Below are positions 12,530-24,955 of a stretch of DNA of 64,000 nucleotides, one piece after another. The position numbers were made by a program, and so were the translations under genes. Under the pieces are notes generated by a model. That model saw nothing but the letters and a program-made list of their open reading frames with translations, was not told the origin of the DNA and ran no database searches. Origin of the DNA: Aphidius gifuensis (taxonomy: Eukaryota > Arthropoda > Insecta > Hymenoptera > Braconidae); assembly GCF_014905175.1 (NCBI RefSeq), contig NC_057790.1, positions 7,502,001 to 7,566,000 of the forward strand, read 5' to 3'. Numbering within the stretch: the stretch's first letter is position 1; every line of letters begins with the position of its first letter.

Positions 12530-13445
12530 TTTAGACATTTTCGCCTTGCTTCGTAACAAGTTTGATTTCATTGATTACAAAAATGTCTAATATCTAGACA
12601 CGGTCGTCTTGCTTTGTAACAGATTTTGTTACTTAAAAAACAAAAATGTCTAATATCTAGACACGGTCGTCTTGCTTAGTAACAGATTTTGTTTCTTGAA
12701 AAACAAAAATGTCTAAATTCTAGACATTGTCGGCTTGCTTTGTAACACGTTCGGTTTTATTAATTACAAAAATGGCTAATATCTAGACACGGTCGTCTTG
12801 CTTAGTAACAGATTTTGTTTTTCAAAAAACAAAAGTGTCTAAATACTAGACACTGTCGTCTTGCTTTGTAACACGTTCGGTTTTATTAATTACAAAAATG
12901 GCCAATATCTAGACACGGTCGTCTTGCTTAGTAACAGATTTTGTTTTTCAAAAAACAAAAGTGTCTAAATACAAAGCAAGACGACAGTGTCTAGAATTTA
13001 GACACTTTTGTTTTTTGAAAAACAAAATCTGTTACAAAGCAAGACGACCGTGTCTAGATATTAGCCATTTTTGTAATTAATAAAACCGAACGTGTTACAA
13101 AGCAAGCCGACAATGTCTAGAATTTAGACATTTTTGTTTTTCAAGAAACAAAATCTGTTACTAAGCAAGACGACCGTGTCTAGATATTAGACATTTTTGT
13201 AATCAATGAAATCAAACGTGTTACAAAGCAAGCCGACAATGTCTAGAATTTAGACACTCTTGTTTTTAAGGGAACCAACTCTCTTACGAGACAAGACTTA
13301 ACAGTGTCTAGAATTTAGACACTTTTGTTTTTTAAGTAACAAAATCTGTTACAAAGCAAGACGACCGTGTCTAGATATTAGACATTTTTGTAATTAATGA
13401 AATCAAACTTGTTACGAAGCAAGGCGAAAATGTCTAAAATTCAGA
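12530..13445. repeat. Mirrored satellite: seven 63-bp units facing eight
   Basis: CTTGCT in the direct half falls at 12,545, 12,608, 12,671, 12,734, 12,797, 12,860 and 12,923, exactly every 63 bp. The reverse complement AGCAAG then recurs about every 63 bp from 12,974 to about 13,417, with one divergent unit near 13,290. The turning point lies near 12,970. Within each unit GTCTA-NNNNN-TAGAC forms a small dyad, and units come in two alternating forms, one with ACAGATTTTGTT and one with CACGTTCGGTTTTATTAAT. The whole can fold into a hairpin of about 450 bp. Confidence 0.85.
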
Positions 13446-13911
13446 TACTTTTGATTTTTTTCAAGACAATTATATTTATTGAATAAGAAAAAAAAATATT
13501 AATTTAATTCCTCTAATAGTTTTAAATAGAGGATATATAAATGGTTTAAAATAAATCTTTTTTCACTATATTTGATGTTTCTAATATTCGAATCGAGATT
13601 TATTTTTTCTTTCAACCAAACTGTTTTTTACTCTGTTCAAATGTTTTTATTTCCTAGACAAAAATTTCTATTTAACAGAATTTTTTGTCTTAATTTCGAC
13701 AAAAAATTTTTACAGTGTGAGTACAAATTTATTTATTTTATTTTAATTAATTAATATAAAATTTTGTTAATAATATTTTTTATCAAAATAACCTGAGTAT
13801 AAATCAACAATTATCCGTTTTAAATAAAAAGTTTCAAAATATACATGAGTATATTTTTTTAAGACTATTATCTGATTCTTATCAACGTTTAATTTTTATT
13901 TAACTTAGCAG

Positions 13912-14550
13912 ATATCTTATATAGCGTCGATATATTTCGATCAAACTATTGCTACTTTCCTTGGTAAAGTTAGAGTTGATGCCGAAGATTTAGGGGAAAA
14001 TCTAAAAAATCTACTTTCTTCGCCAAAATGGAACGATTTCGGTGAACATCCAATTACGAAAGACATTGTGTATTATAAAGTTCTCATATATTCGATTACA
14101 TATTTGTATTTGCTGGCTTAAACTCTTGTGCATCGATTTCAATTGGTGATTTTATGGTAAATATTCGCAAGCAATATTAATTCCAATTGTATGATTATAT
14201 ATATTATTCAATTTTTTTTAGTGCAATCAATCAGTTTTCTTGATTGGAGCTATTAGAAACATTATAGTTGATGTCATTTGGCCGGTCGTAATAATTTCAC
14301 AGGCTTATACCACGTCATGTTTTGGATTTTATAATGTCGAAGAAATTTTGAAGGCCAAACATGTAACGGAACTGTGGGTTTCCCATTTTGGTATGTTTTT
14401 TTCCACTTGCTTATATTTTTGTTTATATCTTTGAAGCTGTTATTAACAATTTTTGTGAAAATATAATTAAAATTTTCTTTTTTTTTAGTTTTAAAAATTA
14501 TTTGTGCACTGGTAATATTTATTTTCTTTTTTAAAAAGAACAAGAAGTAA
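13912..14550 (+). pseudogene. Last three exons of an unrecognised membrane protein gene
   Basis: Three blocks have clean splice borders: exon A 13,912-14,156 (acceptor CTTAGCAG, donor ATG|GTAAAT), exon B 14,222-14,390 (donor TTG|GTATGT) and exon C 14,489-14,550, ending AAGAAG then TAA. Exons B and C join in frame. B carries a hydrophobic segment (VDVIWPVVIIS) and C ends with a membrane helix (IICALVIFIFFF) followed by the basic tail KKNKK. Exon A reads openly from its acceptor (FDQTIATFLGKVRVDAEDL) but hits a TAA; the continuation FVFAGLNSCASISIGDFM that joins B is in another frame, so a frameshift lies between about 14,050 and 14,100. The 5' exons are not visible; the 2.5-kb repeat lies just upstream. 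I do not recognise the family. It could be a live gene if exon A is mis-modelled. Confidence 0.45.
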
Positions 14551-14562
14551 ACATAATGGCAA

Positions 14563-17165
14563 TTCCAGCTGCTGGGTTATTCAATTAAATAAATAAATAA
14601 ATAAATAATTTTTGAAGAAGAAAACATCATTTTTAAATACTCTATGAGAAAGGCAACAATAATTGTTGCAAATAATTTTCATAAAAATTTCGATTCAATT
14701 AATAAATGAAATATAATATAAACATGTATTATTTTTATTTTTTATCAAAACATTTCAATAAATAATAATTTTGTAAATTGGTAATTTACATTAAAACATT
14801 ATGACATTATAATTTGATAAATATTTTTTTTTGTTTATTATTATTTTATTTTTATGTTGTTTATTATTGTTTAAAAAGTTTTCATCTGATTTTCGAAAAA
14901 ATGTTTGTAAAATAATTTACAACTGCAAGAAACAATTTAAATTAATACAATACTTGTTTAAATTTTTTATTTATTTTCTTTTTTTTTTTTTTGAATTGTA
15001 GTATAAATTTTCTGTTACCATTTTCTCCAAGCCACACATGAAATTACGTTTACTTCCCCTAGGTGGTAGAACATGTCGTTAAATTTATACTTTCCTGTGT
15101 GAAAAAACTTTGAATATTTTTATTTATTTTTTTTCATTTTCTCGAGGTTGGCTTACCACCCTCAAAAGAATTTAATAAAAATACCAGAGTTCAACTTGTA
15201 GATGGACGCATTAAATTAAAATAAAAAAAAATTAAAAATATCTTCATATGGTTAGCCACAATTTGGTGTATAATATATATTTTTTCTTTTAATGTGCATT
15301 ATCAATTTTCATTAAATAAGTTAGAAAAGATAATAAAAAAAAAAAGCTAGGATATTTTTTAAGCTTTAAATTTTGTGTATATGTTTTCACTTATCATGAA
15401 TTCAATTTTACCATCATTTGTAAATTTATGCAGAATTCATGTTGATACTGGGATAAAAGCCAAGGGAAGTCAAATAATTGTCAGTAATATACAGTGTATC
15501 CAGGGAGAAATTGTGGTAACTGCATAGATATCTCGAGAAATTCAGAGACCAAAATTACCCGGCCCAGTATTATATTTCTCTGTCACATGCATATAGAAAA
15601 TATCTGTATTGTCATATCTTAGGTGGATACCTCATTAAGGGTGTAAGCTCTATGACTACTGTGTTTCGTTTGTTCTCTGATTTGTACGCGAGTCCTCAGT
15701 TAAGAATTGCGTAAGTTTGTGTATATGGAACAAGACAAGATAGAGACAATATATCTAAGTAAAGAAGAATTGGACGGATGGTGGCTACGGGAGCCAATTA
15801 GGGGCTGATAACCCCTCGACTCTCTCTTACACTCCTGAGTTTTCTGTACAAACTATATATGTCTATACATATACTAGTCACCAACCCTGAAGACCTGCAG
15901 TGTATATTGGATTGGTTTAGATTGATATTTCACTGGCGTAAACTAAAGGGACAAATCATTTTTTTTTCAATATTTTTTTTTATACTCAATGACGAAAAAA
16001 TATAATCTTTCAGCTATTAATTCAATTTTTATCATTTTTGATTATTTCAATTCATTTATTTATTAAATTCAAAAATTATTGAAGCAAAAAATTATTTTTG
16101 AATTAAGATAGCGTAAATTTATAAATTTATAGAAACAAAAATTTTTGTTTCTATATTTCAAATAGGCTCGAGAAATATTAATAAAAAATGTTTCTGTTAT
16201 CCAGGGTCAGTGATATGAACTCAAAACACTACTCACTAACATTTATATTGATATTTATTCAACTTAAATTTATAATTAAAATATTTAAAAAAATTAAATT
16301 AGTAAAACGTCAAGTTTTTTTTATAAGTATAATAACTAACTACAAAATTGAAAAAAAAAAAAAGACAAAGAAAATACGCCATTGCTACCCCCATAAGTTG
16401 AGTTGGCTCGTTAGTGACGGATTAGCGATGTACGTGTGCCTTTACCTTCAATTTCAACCCTCTATATACACCAAAGACCCCAAGATCCAAAAACCACGCA
16501 GACTTCCTTAACGATATAGAAACATAGGGGAAGATGATGAAGCACATGAAAGAATTTTTTCACAGACATCCAACATACAACTTCAAATGATAATAAATTC
16601 ACACGCACGTTTTTTTTTTTTTCTTTTTAAATTCAACTTTACATTTCCAATTACAAATTGAAATAAAAGAAAATTTAAAGATATATGCAATTATCATAGA
16701 TGTAAATGTATATTATTTATGCATAATTTTGTAACGTGATCAATTAAAACCAGAAATGAAAAAAGAAATTGACATGGTAAATTTTTTTTTTTTAAAGAAA
16801 TTTCATTTGGGGCTATTAGCAAACTGAGAGCACATGACTAACAACCCTTCGTGGTGACTATTCTATTGCTCAACCCTCTTATTCCCTCATCCACCAAGTT
16901 TTACCCCAGAGAGTTGTGATCATCCTTTCCCTTGTCCAAAATTTTTACAGATGTACAGAAATACCTATATAGTCTCACTAACGAATGATCGATTTTCACC
17001 AATTATTAGTTGCCTAACTGGTTTCAATTGGAAAGAATAGATTTGATAGAAATGCGGCTCTATGGGAAATTAACCCCTGGCTGTGACTCAGTGTCACGTT
17101 TTTCTGCCGTCAGGATATATATTTTCAATTGCTCATCGATGCTCTACTTTTATTTTTATTATTCA

Positions 17166-17196
<31 letters not shown>

Positions 17197-20100
17197 ACCT
17201 CGATCCTTCACAAAATTCTACCTCATTCACTGTAGTCGGTATAGTTCATGGAATTTTTTGGATTTTAACGAAAAAAAAAAAATGAACAAAAAAATGATTC
17301 AGCTATTTTGATGACACTATCTATTCGTTTCCGTTGTGTATTGTTATTCCTGACAAAAATTCCAGTTTGTAAAGTTTTGTTTGACGAATTTCGTTTGGTT
17401 TTTTGTTTTTTTTTTATTATTTATTTTGAAAGCCCTTCAAAACGATATAGAAGAAAATCCTTGGTGATTTTATACAGATTTTTTTATTACGGTTTTTTTG
17501 GTTTTAAATTACAAAAGAACAATTGACATTGTTGAATTCCTGGATATCAAATGAATAAAAGATTATTGTTAAAAATTAACGAAGATAAAAAACAAAAAGA
17601 ACTGTATACATTATCGAAATTTTTAGAGCAATATGTTGTTCTCGCTTATGTATTTATATTTTCCTTAAAAATCTATAGGAATTAAGCTTTGATGAGGATG
17701 ATCAAAGCTTAATCAGCAAAGAACAAAAAAAAATTTATCACATATATTTCATGAATCAATTTTCTTTTGTTTTTCCAACACATAAATTAAAAAATATTTA
17801 TTGAAAACTATATAGTTTGAAAAATAAAAAACGACAACAATAACACTTTAGAAAACGACAATTTTCATGTAATTTTTTTTTGTCAAAATATGACAGCTTT
17901 GAATAGTGTCATTGTCACATTCACTTTAGTTATTTTTTTCTCTAAATAAAGCCAAATTAGAAAAAAGCTGGAGAAGTCACACTATGCACAAAGAAGGCGC
18001 ACAACTATTAAGCTCGTTGAACAGCATGTTTCGCAATGTTCATCATTTTCTAACAATTTGTCCTTGTCATACTGAGCATCGTGTATATATTTTTTATCAT
18101 AACACATACATGATACATATGTGAAATATACTTAGAAAAAAAGATAAACGAAAAAGAAAAAAAAAAAGATTGTAGTAGTGAGTATATTCAGTAAAGAGGC
18201 ACTCGGATGGTACATTGTAGAGTAAAGGGATGCATTATTATATTAATCCACTTCGTTAGTCAGACAGTAATTATCCTGTGGGTGATGTCCGAGGGGTTTA
18301 GCTCATGTATTTAATGTGTCTTCTTGTGGCCAGTGTATATATATACATTTTCTATACCAACTTTGCTCACAAAAGAACAAAGCTACACATCATTTTTTAG
18401 ATAAAATTATTTCCCGTAGCATGTATACTTGACTACTCCACAATTCCACAAATTTGTTTTTATATACACTTAAAAAAAAAGAATAATAATCAAAATAATT
18501 TGTTGGAAATTTGATATTATTTATTTAATAATTTTAGTTTATCCAAGAAGTAATAGTGAAACAAAATAAAGATTATTTTATATTTTATTTTATGTTGAAT
18601 TTCTGGATGAGATTGTATGTGCCTATGGTGTGATTGTAATATGAACTAGTACACGTGTGGCCCTGAATGTTTTCCTGGAATATTTGTGAGATCAGAATGG
18701 GTCATAAAAATATTGGTTAGCAACGAACATTTTGGTTGATATATTTAAGATATGAGTCTTTAGTCTTGGTCTGGACATTGCATTGACATGATCGTTTATA
18801 CGTAGCTTTGTCATTAAAAAGAAACATATATAATTTATATCTACATTGTTTGATTATTTAAACCTACCTAAATATATTTTGAGATCTAATTAAATTGATA
18901 TTAAATTAAAGTTGAAATAATTAATTTAAATAATTAATTAAAATACAATATTTAAATCTAAATATTCTAACATAATTGACATTAAAATTGAGTTTATTGA
19001 AGATAAATATATGGAAAAACAAAAATGAATGAATATGTCAGCTAAGGTAAAACAAGACATAAGAATTTCCACATGTTGGTTTCTTGAAAAAAAATAAAAA
19101 AAAAATTGCATTCGGTCCAGCGAGCCCGGGCAACAAGTACAGGAATAAAAAATAAAAATATAAGAGAAAGAAAATATGAAAATATAGGGATAGAAAGGGA
19201 GAAGAATAGGCAAAAGTAACTGGTAGGTCGCGAAGATAACGATGTCCACCGGCTAGCATGAGTTTCCAGCTCGATGTTCTGTTATTTTGAGACCAAACCA
19301 GTAAAATATATTTTTTTTTATCCCAATTCCAACAGTCCTCGTTGCTTCTGATACGAGTGGTTGCTTTTTTGAATTCATAATAAAAAAAAGAAAAAGCTAG
19401 GGCACTTTCTACTCCATAGTTCGGTAAATTTTCTGAAGATTCTTCATATATTATCTGTTAGGAGCAAAAATAAATTCAAACCAGATGTATGCTAATTTTT
19501 CATTTTATTTATGAATGTAAACCCTCGATGTTGGTCAGTTTATTCAAGAAGCATGGAGAGAAATTAAAAAAATAAAAACCCTTCAGATCATTATAGTGAA
19601 ATATATAAGAAAAACAATATTTTTCGTTGACAATGTTTTATTCACATTCATAAAAAAAAAAATCAATAAAATTCACATTTAAAATTTAAGAAAATAATAA
19701 TATTCTGTGTCGTTTCCTAAACTAAGTTTTATTAAAAAAAAAAATATGCTTAAAATTATTAAAACTTTACCAAGTTTCTAACAAGACTATCAAGTGTACT
19801 GTGAGAAACTTTTGAATAATTTTATAACTAATAAATATATATAAAACATTTAAAATGTATTTGGACACGCAATCTAAACTTAACAACACCTGCTTTCTGG
19901 GGATGTGACTCACTCAGCATACTGTCTACCATTTTTAATTTAACAAAAAATATAAAAAATTAAATAAAAATCAATATATGGAGATATTATGTCTTAAGAT
20001 AATTATTAAAAAGCAGAAAAAAAGTTTATATTTATTTGTTACATTATAAGAATCAATTTAAAGAATTTTTGTATACTATTGTAATACATTTATATTGTTT

Positions 20101-23090
20101 GATATGAACAAGCGAGTTCACCAACGAACTACTACGATATGGAAAAAATATTTTATCAATTAGAAATTTCACGATTTTTGTTTGCGAGAAAATTTATTTT
20201 AAATGATAGATAACTTTTCTTTTTTCCTACAAAAAATTAAAGACAAGAGACGCTGAAGTTTCAAACGTAATAATGCACTTGATGCACTTCCAAAAAAACT
20301 GAGTGGATGAGTCAGTACAGCTAATGGTAATCCATATATATATTTAGGGATGAATGGAACATGAAGAGAAGGTTGACGTTGACGCCAGGATTTACTTATG
20401 AAAATACTTAAGCACTGCCATCAGCCATCTGTCCTTTTTTGTTTTTATTTTTTTATGTCCAAAGTAAATTTTCAACTTGATACAAATTGCACACGCGCAC
20501 AAACAAATATATATATTTTTTATTCTCAATGTCGACTAATGGACAACCAATATTTTCTCAATTGAAAATTCTATTTATTTAATGCATTTCTTGGATACTA
20601 CTTTCACATATTTATTTTAAGCGCATCTTTTTTTAAAAAGCTTTCAAATTTTTTCATTTTTTTTTTAACCTTGTTTTTATTTAAAATTTTCAAATGTCTA
20701 TTTATTGTTTATCATGATTAGCGAGCCAATGCATCAATTAGGCAACCACGTGGTTGAATAGCCGAGCAAGCAGACATATCAGACGTTTGCTAAAAGCTAA
20801 AAGCTTTGCCATATTTCATTAGTTCCGACAGAAAAAGCCAAAAAACCTTTCCCCTTTACCCTTTTATGTTTTAAATCTATGCAAAGTCCGAGATATCGAG
20901 ATATTCATGAGCATTATTTATTTATAATACATGTTTGAAAAAAAAACAAATAAAAAATTCAATCATTGAATTTATAAATTATTTTACGACAATATTTTTT
21001 CCGTAAATATATTTATAAAATTATTTATATAGATAAAAAAAACTTAACAATTTTAAGAGCATTTCTATATTCATAACTATCCTAAAGTGCAGAGATTAAT
21101 AATAAATAAAACCGTAATTCATAGTTTGATGTCATTTGATCTTTTACAAACTTTGTTACATTAGTATTTTATAGAATTAAAGAAGTTAAAACTAGCTGTA
21201 TATTTTAGCCCTATTCGTGTTGATTTTAAAATGAACATATAAAGCTCATTGGTTTTTTTTGTTTTTTATAAAAAGACACTTTGCTAGTATACATACAGTA
21301 GTCAATGCGCGTATGATAGAATTGTCGATGAAAAGGTTAAAGCAGCAAAGAGCAGGAGAAATTTGTTACCATGAGAAAGTTGAGTAATTCTGTTGGATAA
21401 GGGAGTTTATAGAGGTGATTTGACGAGAAGAAGAGGCAGAGGGGGTCAAAGGTTTACATATATATATATGCACATACGAGGATATTCTGAGTCCATTCGA
21501 ACGAGAAAACGCAAACATGACACTGGGATTAAAGGGGTTTTCATGGTCCTTAATTATTCATTGTGAAAGTATACGACGACGTTGATACATACATTAACGG
21601 ATCACTCGAATCTATCGTTTTCATTGGACTCATATATAAATTGCTATTGGTTCCACAATGAAATGTCTCCAATCCATAGTTTCTTTGAAGTAATACATGA
21701 AACCTGCCCATAAACACGTTTTATGTTATCCAAAAAATAGAAAAAAAAAACTAACGATCAATCGTCTTTAACTACCCAAAGAATGAAAATTTAAATATAT
21801 TAATTCAGAAATTAATATTTTTCTACATATATTACATATAAAAATGTTAGATTTCCCAGTTGAATAAAAAAAAAATCGTAGTTTTAGGTTTTATTAACGT
21901 TTGCAGTTCTCATTCATAAATAAATTAAATTTAAGAATATTTAATATTAATTCATTGATATTTAATTTATAAAATAATTTTTTTTTTTTGTACCGTGTGA
22001 AAGAAAAATTTTTAATAATGATAACGATTATAAATTTATTTTTTATTATATTTGATATATTTTGTATATTTTTGTTTCCAACAAAAATGCCTCAGGCATG
22101 AAATAATATTGGAATAATATCTTGTGATATTTTTAATTGGGGACAGTCCATGGGAATGTCAACTTATAATGAGTTGTACTTGTTAGCATTACGATTGAAA
22201 ACCAAGGTATAGTTTATTTAGTTGAACAGAGGCTAAAAATGAACAAGAACAAGAATAAATTTTAGGGGTTAAAAAGAGAGACAGGAAATAATAGTAGAAT
22301 CAGATGATGATAATGATGATGATGATACAAGAGAAATACGTTTTAGAAAGAGAAAGAATAATTTGCAATGCAAAAATACAAAATAATGAGTATACGAGAG
22401 AGGGAAGAAAATATATGAAAAGTTGCGGGAGAAATGGTATGACTGCCAGAAAAGTCAAATTAAACACTTGCAAACGATCTACATTAACGGGACTTTGTGG
22501 GCCATTGTTAAAATATTTGAGTATATCTATAGAGACAATTGTAAGACGTTGGTATTTCGGTGATGTCATTGAGACAAACAACTTTCAAAACTCTTCTACG
22601 AATCATAAATTAACTATGAATAAAATTAATCATTGTACTGTGTTTTTATAAATTTTATGATTTATATAATTAAAAATTAAATTAATTCATTTAATACCAC
22701 GTTTACTTTTGAACTTTTATTTTATGTAATAACAATATTTGTAGTAGAATAAACCAGCTCCAGTTATTACGTTGACAAGAGTATTCATATCACAAAGATT
22801 TTTTGTGGACTACTCTTTTTTTTATATTATAATTATTTTATTTTTCGGATTATATTCCATATAAAAGTATACATAGTGAAAATGTATAATAAAATTTGAA
22901 ATATTGTAATATTTACAACAATAAAAATATTATTTTGAAATAATGTAAATAATTTTTGTTAATTGTAAAAAAAAGCTTTTCTCACTTCATATTGCATTAG
23001 ATATGAAAATACATATATTGAAAAGTTGGTTCATTGGAAAAAATATATTCTGAATTGATATATGTATAATAAATCTCAAAACGAAAGTTT
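14563..23090. other. AT-rich stretch with no recognised gene
   Basis: Nothing here can be supported as a gene. Open frames are short and biased toward Phe, Tyr and Leu from T-rich runs. A (TAAA)n run sits at 14,586-14,607. Patches with more even base composition (15,420-15,900, 16,390-16,510, 18,190-18,350, 20,280-20,440, 21,300-21,700) may be intronic or conserved regulatory sequence. A 115-codon frame at 22,304-22,651 starts in a GATGAT microsatellite and has no recognisable domain. Confidence 0.5.
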
Positions 23091-23097
23091 TAAAGTG

Positions 23098-23405
23098 TTT
23101 GCATCGAAATTGTCATTTTGTGTGTATATTAATTAAGATGACCAGGTTGAAGTTATATTTTTGACGTTGTAATTAAGTCTGAACTATTGAAAAAAAAAAA
23201 TTTCAAACTTGACCCCACCTGATGTAAAATATATGTCTATTAAATACTGAAATTTTATTTGGGAAAAACCAGGTGGGGTCAAGTTTAAAATTTTTTTTTA
23301 TCAATAGTTCAGACTTAATTACAACGTCAAAAATATATTTCTTTCTTGTCTTTCTGGTATCACATCTTAATTAATATACACACAATTAGTGACAATTCCG
23401 AATAC
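23098..23405. repeat. ~300-bp palindromic MITE-like element
   Basis: The left arm runs from AATTGTCATTTTGTGTG through TAATTAAGATG, TTTTTGACGTTGTAATTAAG and CTTGACCCCACCTG. The right arm runs through CAGGTGGGGTCAAG, CTTAATTACAACGTCAAAAA, CATCTTAATTA and ACACAATTAGTGACAATT. Arms are about 125 bp with a ~45-bp loop. A single related arm is at 1,070-1,215. Confidence 0.75.
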
Positions 23406-23409
23406 TTGA

Positions 23410-24086
23410 CACTTTTTTTGTAAAAAAAACTCGTTTTTTTTTTTTGTTGAGATATCACATCTTTTTGTAGAGTAAACAATTTATTTATGCTGTCAAATTA
23501 GTTTAGAGGTTATTTCATGCATACAAACAAATAATAAGTGCAGTGCAGCCAAAATATAAACACTAAAAAAAGAGAAGAGAAGTAATTGTAAAGTTTTACC
23601 AACTGAACGGAAGAAATCTGGTCGATTTGATAAAAACGCAAAGACCGTAAATATCAATTATGCTTTAAATATATATGACCGAAATGAAAAAATCTGATTT
23701 TTTATTTAAAAAAAAGCTTGACATCGATTTATGGGATCATTACCAAACCTCAACATCCTCATTCAATTCTATCATATTTTAATTAAATTTCTAAAAGATT
23801 TGAGACGGAAGGGGACAAAATATTTGATGTATAATAAGGCACAGTAGTAGTAGTTAATCTCATCTCACACATATATATTTCTTTCTCATACTTGACTCGA
23901 GGCACTGCCGTGCCTCTTGATTGATAAACAATCAACCATCGAGATTCCTGCTCTATTGATATTTAATTGATATAATTTTTAATTCATATTGCTTGAATGA
24001 AAATACAAATAAATTTTTTTTTTAAATGCGATGCACTTTCAATTTGGCGTTCATGTACCTCATCAGCTATTATCATGTGATAGTCA
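23410..24086. other. Non-coding spacer
   Basis: AT-rich sequence with no supported gene or strong structure. It leads into the GGCCA-rich repeat that was interrupted by the Polinton. Confidence 0.4.
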
Positions 24087-24518
24087 TCCCTGGTAAAAGT
24101 ATTTCTTCGCCGTTTCTCCAACCTTTCTTCACCATTTCTCCGACCATGGGTCATTTTTGGAGAAAGGGGAAAAAGTTGGACAAAAGGCGGAGAAATATTT
24201 CCAAGCCTGGAGCGTTACGGTAATTGAATATCAGCTGCCATTAATGGTCCAATAATGTTTGCCAGGATTGGACCGATAAATGGCCCATGATTGGCCAAAC
24301 TAGAGCCAATGTACACGCCAATGAATGGCCAATTCAATTATCCCAATATTGGGCCAATAAATTCCCCATTGATGGCCCATTGATATACCAAGGGTAAGCC
24401 AAGAGTAGACCAACCATCAGCTAATATTGGCTTGCCATTCATGGGCCATTGATGGGCCAAGCCTGGAGCGTTACGGTGATTTAATATCGGCTGCCATGAA
24501 TGGCCCAATGGTGTTTCC
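24087..24518 (+). repeat. GGCCA-rich host repeat, left half
   Basis: An inverted pair opens the block (about 24,087-24,210: TATTTCTTCGCCGTTTCTCC against GGCGGAGAAATATTTCC). Degenerate short units built on TGGCC/GGCCA, many themselves dyads such as GGCCAATGAAT and CCCAATATTGGG, then repeat to 24,518. A 256-bp internal duplication is marked by CCAAGCCTGGAGCGTTACGG at 24,202 and 24,458. The same motif style resumes at 36,510, so the Polinton inserted into this repeat. Confidence 0.6.
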
Positions 24519-24772
24519 AGTAGTTATACAGGGCCGGTTCTAGATATAGACGAGGGGGTGAAGGGAGCAGAGAACGGGAACGGGGGGCAGGGGACAGAAT
24601 TCTCGCAACTTCGAAATGACGTCATCGAACATTCTTGAAAGTTCTCGAATATTCTGGAAAGTTCTAGAACTTTCTAGAATTGATGACGTCACTAACCCTA
24701 GGCAATGACGTCATTTATTCTTAAACATTTGATGCGGGAACGAGGGGACTTCTAAATGACGTCATCGAAAGT
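24519..24772 (+). repeat. Left terminal inverted repeat of the Polinton
   Basis: It aligns with the reverse complement of 36,263-36,503 apart from indels: shared blocks are the terminal AGTAGTTATACAGGGCCG, TCTAGATATAGACGAGGG, GGACAGAATTCTCG, CTTCGAAATGACGTCATCGA, CACTAACCCTAG and AACATTTGATG. It contains a run of G tracts (24,553-24,593), TGACGTCA palindromes and heat-shock-type arrays, so it probably carried the promoter for the gene starting at 24,956. Confidence 0.85.
24627..24679. promoter_or_regulatory. Heat-shock-element array, 11 pentamers
   Basis: GAANN and TTCNN alternate without a break and in exact 5-bp register: GAA at 24,627, 24,637, 24,647, 24,657, 24,667, 24,677 and TTC at 24,632, 24,642, 24,652, 24,662, 24,672. 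This is the binding pattern of HSF (inverted nGAAn repeats; three suffice for a trimer). It lies inside the left terminal repeat, 277 bp before the first ATG of the element. Binding is inferred. It could also be a 10-bp minisatellite of TTCTNGAANN. Confidence 0.7.
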
Positions 24773-24809
24773 TCTAGAATATCCGAGAACTTTCTAGAAT
24801 GTTCTCGAA
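24767..24809. promoter_or_regulatory. Second heat-shock-type array, nine pentamers
   Basis: GAA at 24,767, 24,777, 24,787, 24,797, 24,807 and TTC at 24,772, 24,792, 24,802, with one degenerate unit (TCC at 24,782), again in exact 5-bp steps. A TATAA (24,876) and a TCAGTC initiator-like site (24,928) follow before the ATG at 24,956. Confidence 0.6.
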
Positions 24810-24955
24810 GCTCGTACATAGAACATTTGATGATGACGTCATCAATTAATAACTAGAAATTGAAGGGGTGAGTTTTATAAGAATGGGGTTTTCCATTTGA
24901 AGAATTAGTCTTTCGAAGTTTCTCGTGTCAGTCACATTAAAATAAAAAATAAAAA

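Larger units (their letters stand above)
11213..13722. mobile_element. 2.5-kb terminal-inverted-repeat element
   Basis: The left end (CACTGTGAAAAA at about 11,213) and the right end (TTTTTACAGTG) are inverted copies. The match continues through GTTAAATAGAAATTTTTGTC and the shared block around 11,395-11,465 / 13,495-13,570 (ACCATTTATATATCCTC, TAGAGGAATTAAAT). The left arm is interrupted by a 1-kb insertion and resumes at about 12,480; both arms then run into the mirrored 63-bp satellite. No transposase is visible, so this is a non-autonomous foldback-type element of unknown superfamily. The flanking duplication is not clear. Confidence 0.65.

Noticed and set aside
22304..22651. 115-codon plus-strand frame
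   Set aside because: Starts in a GATGAT microsatellite, is not bounded by splice or promoter signals and has no domain.
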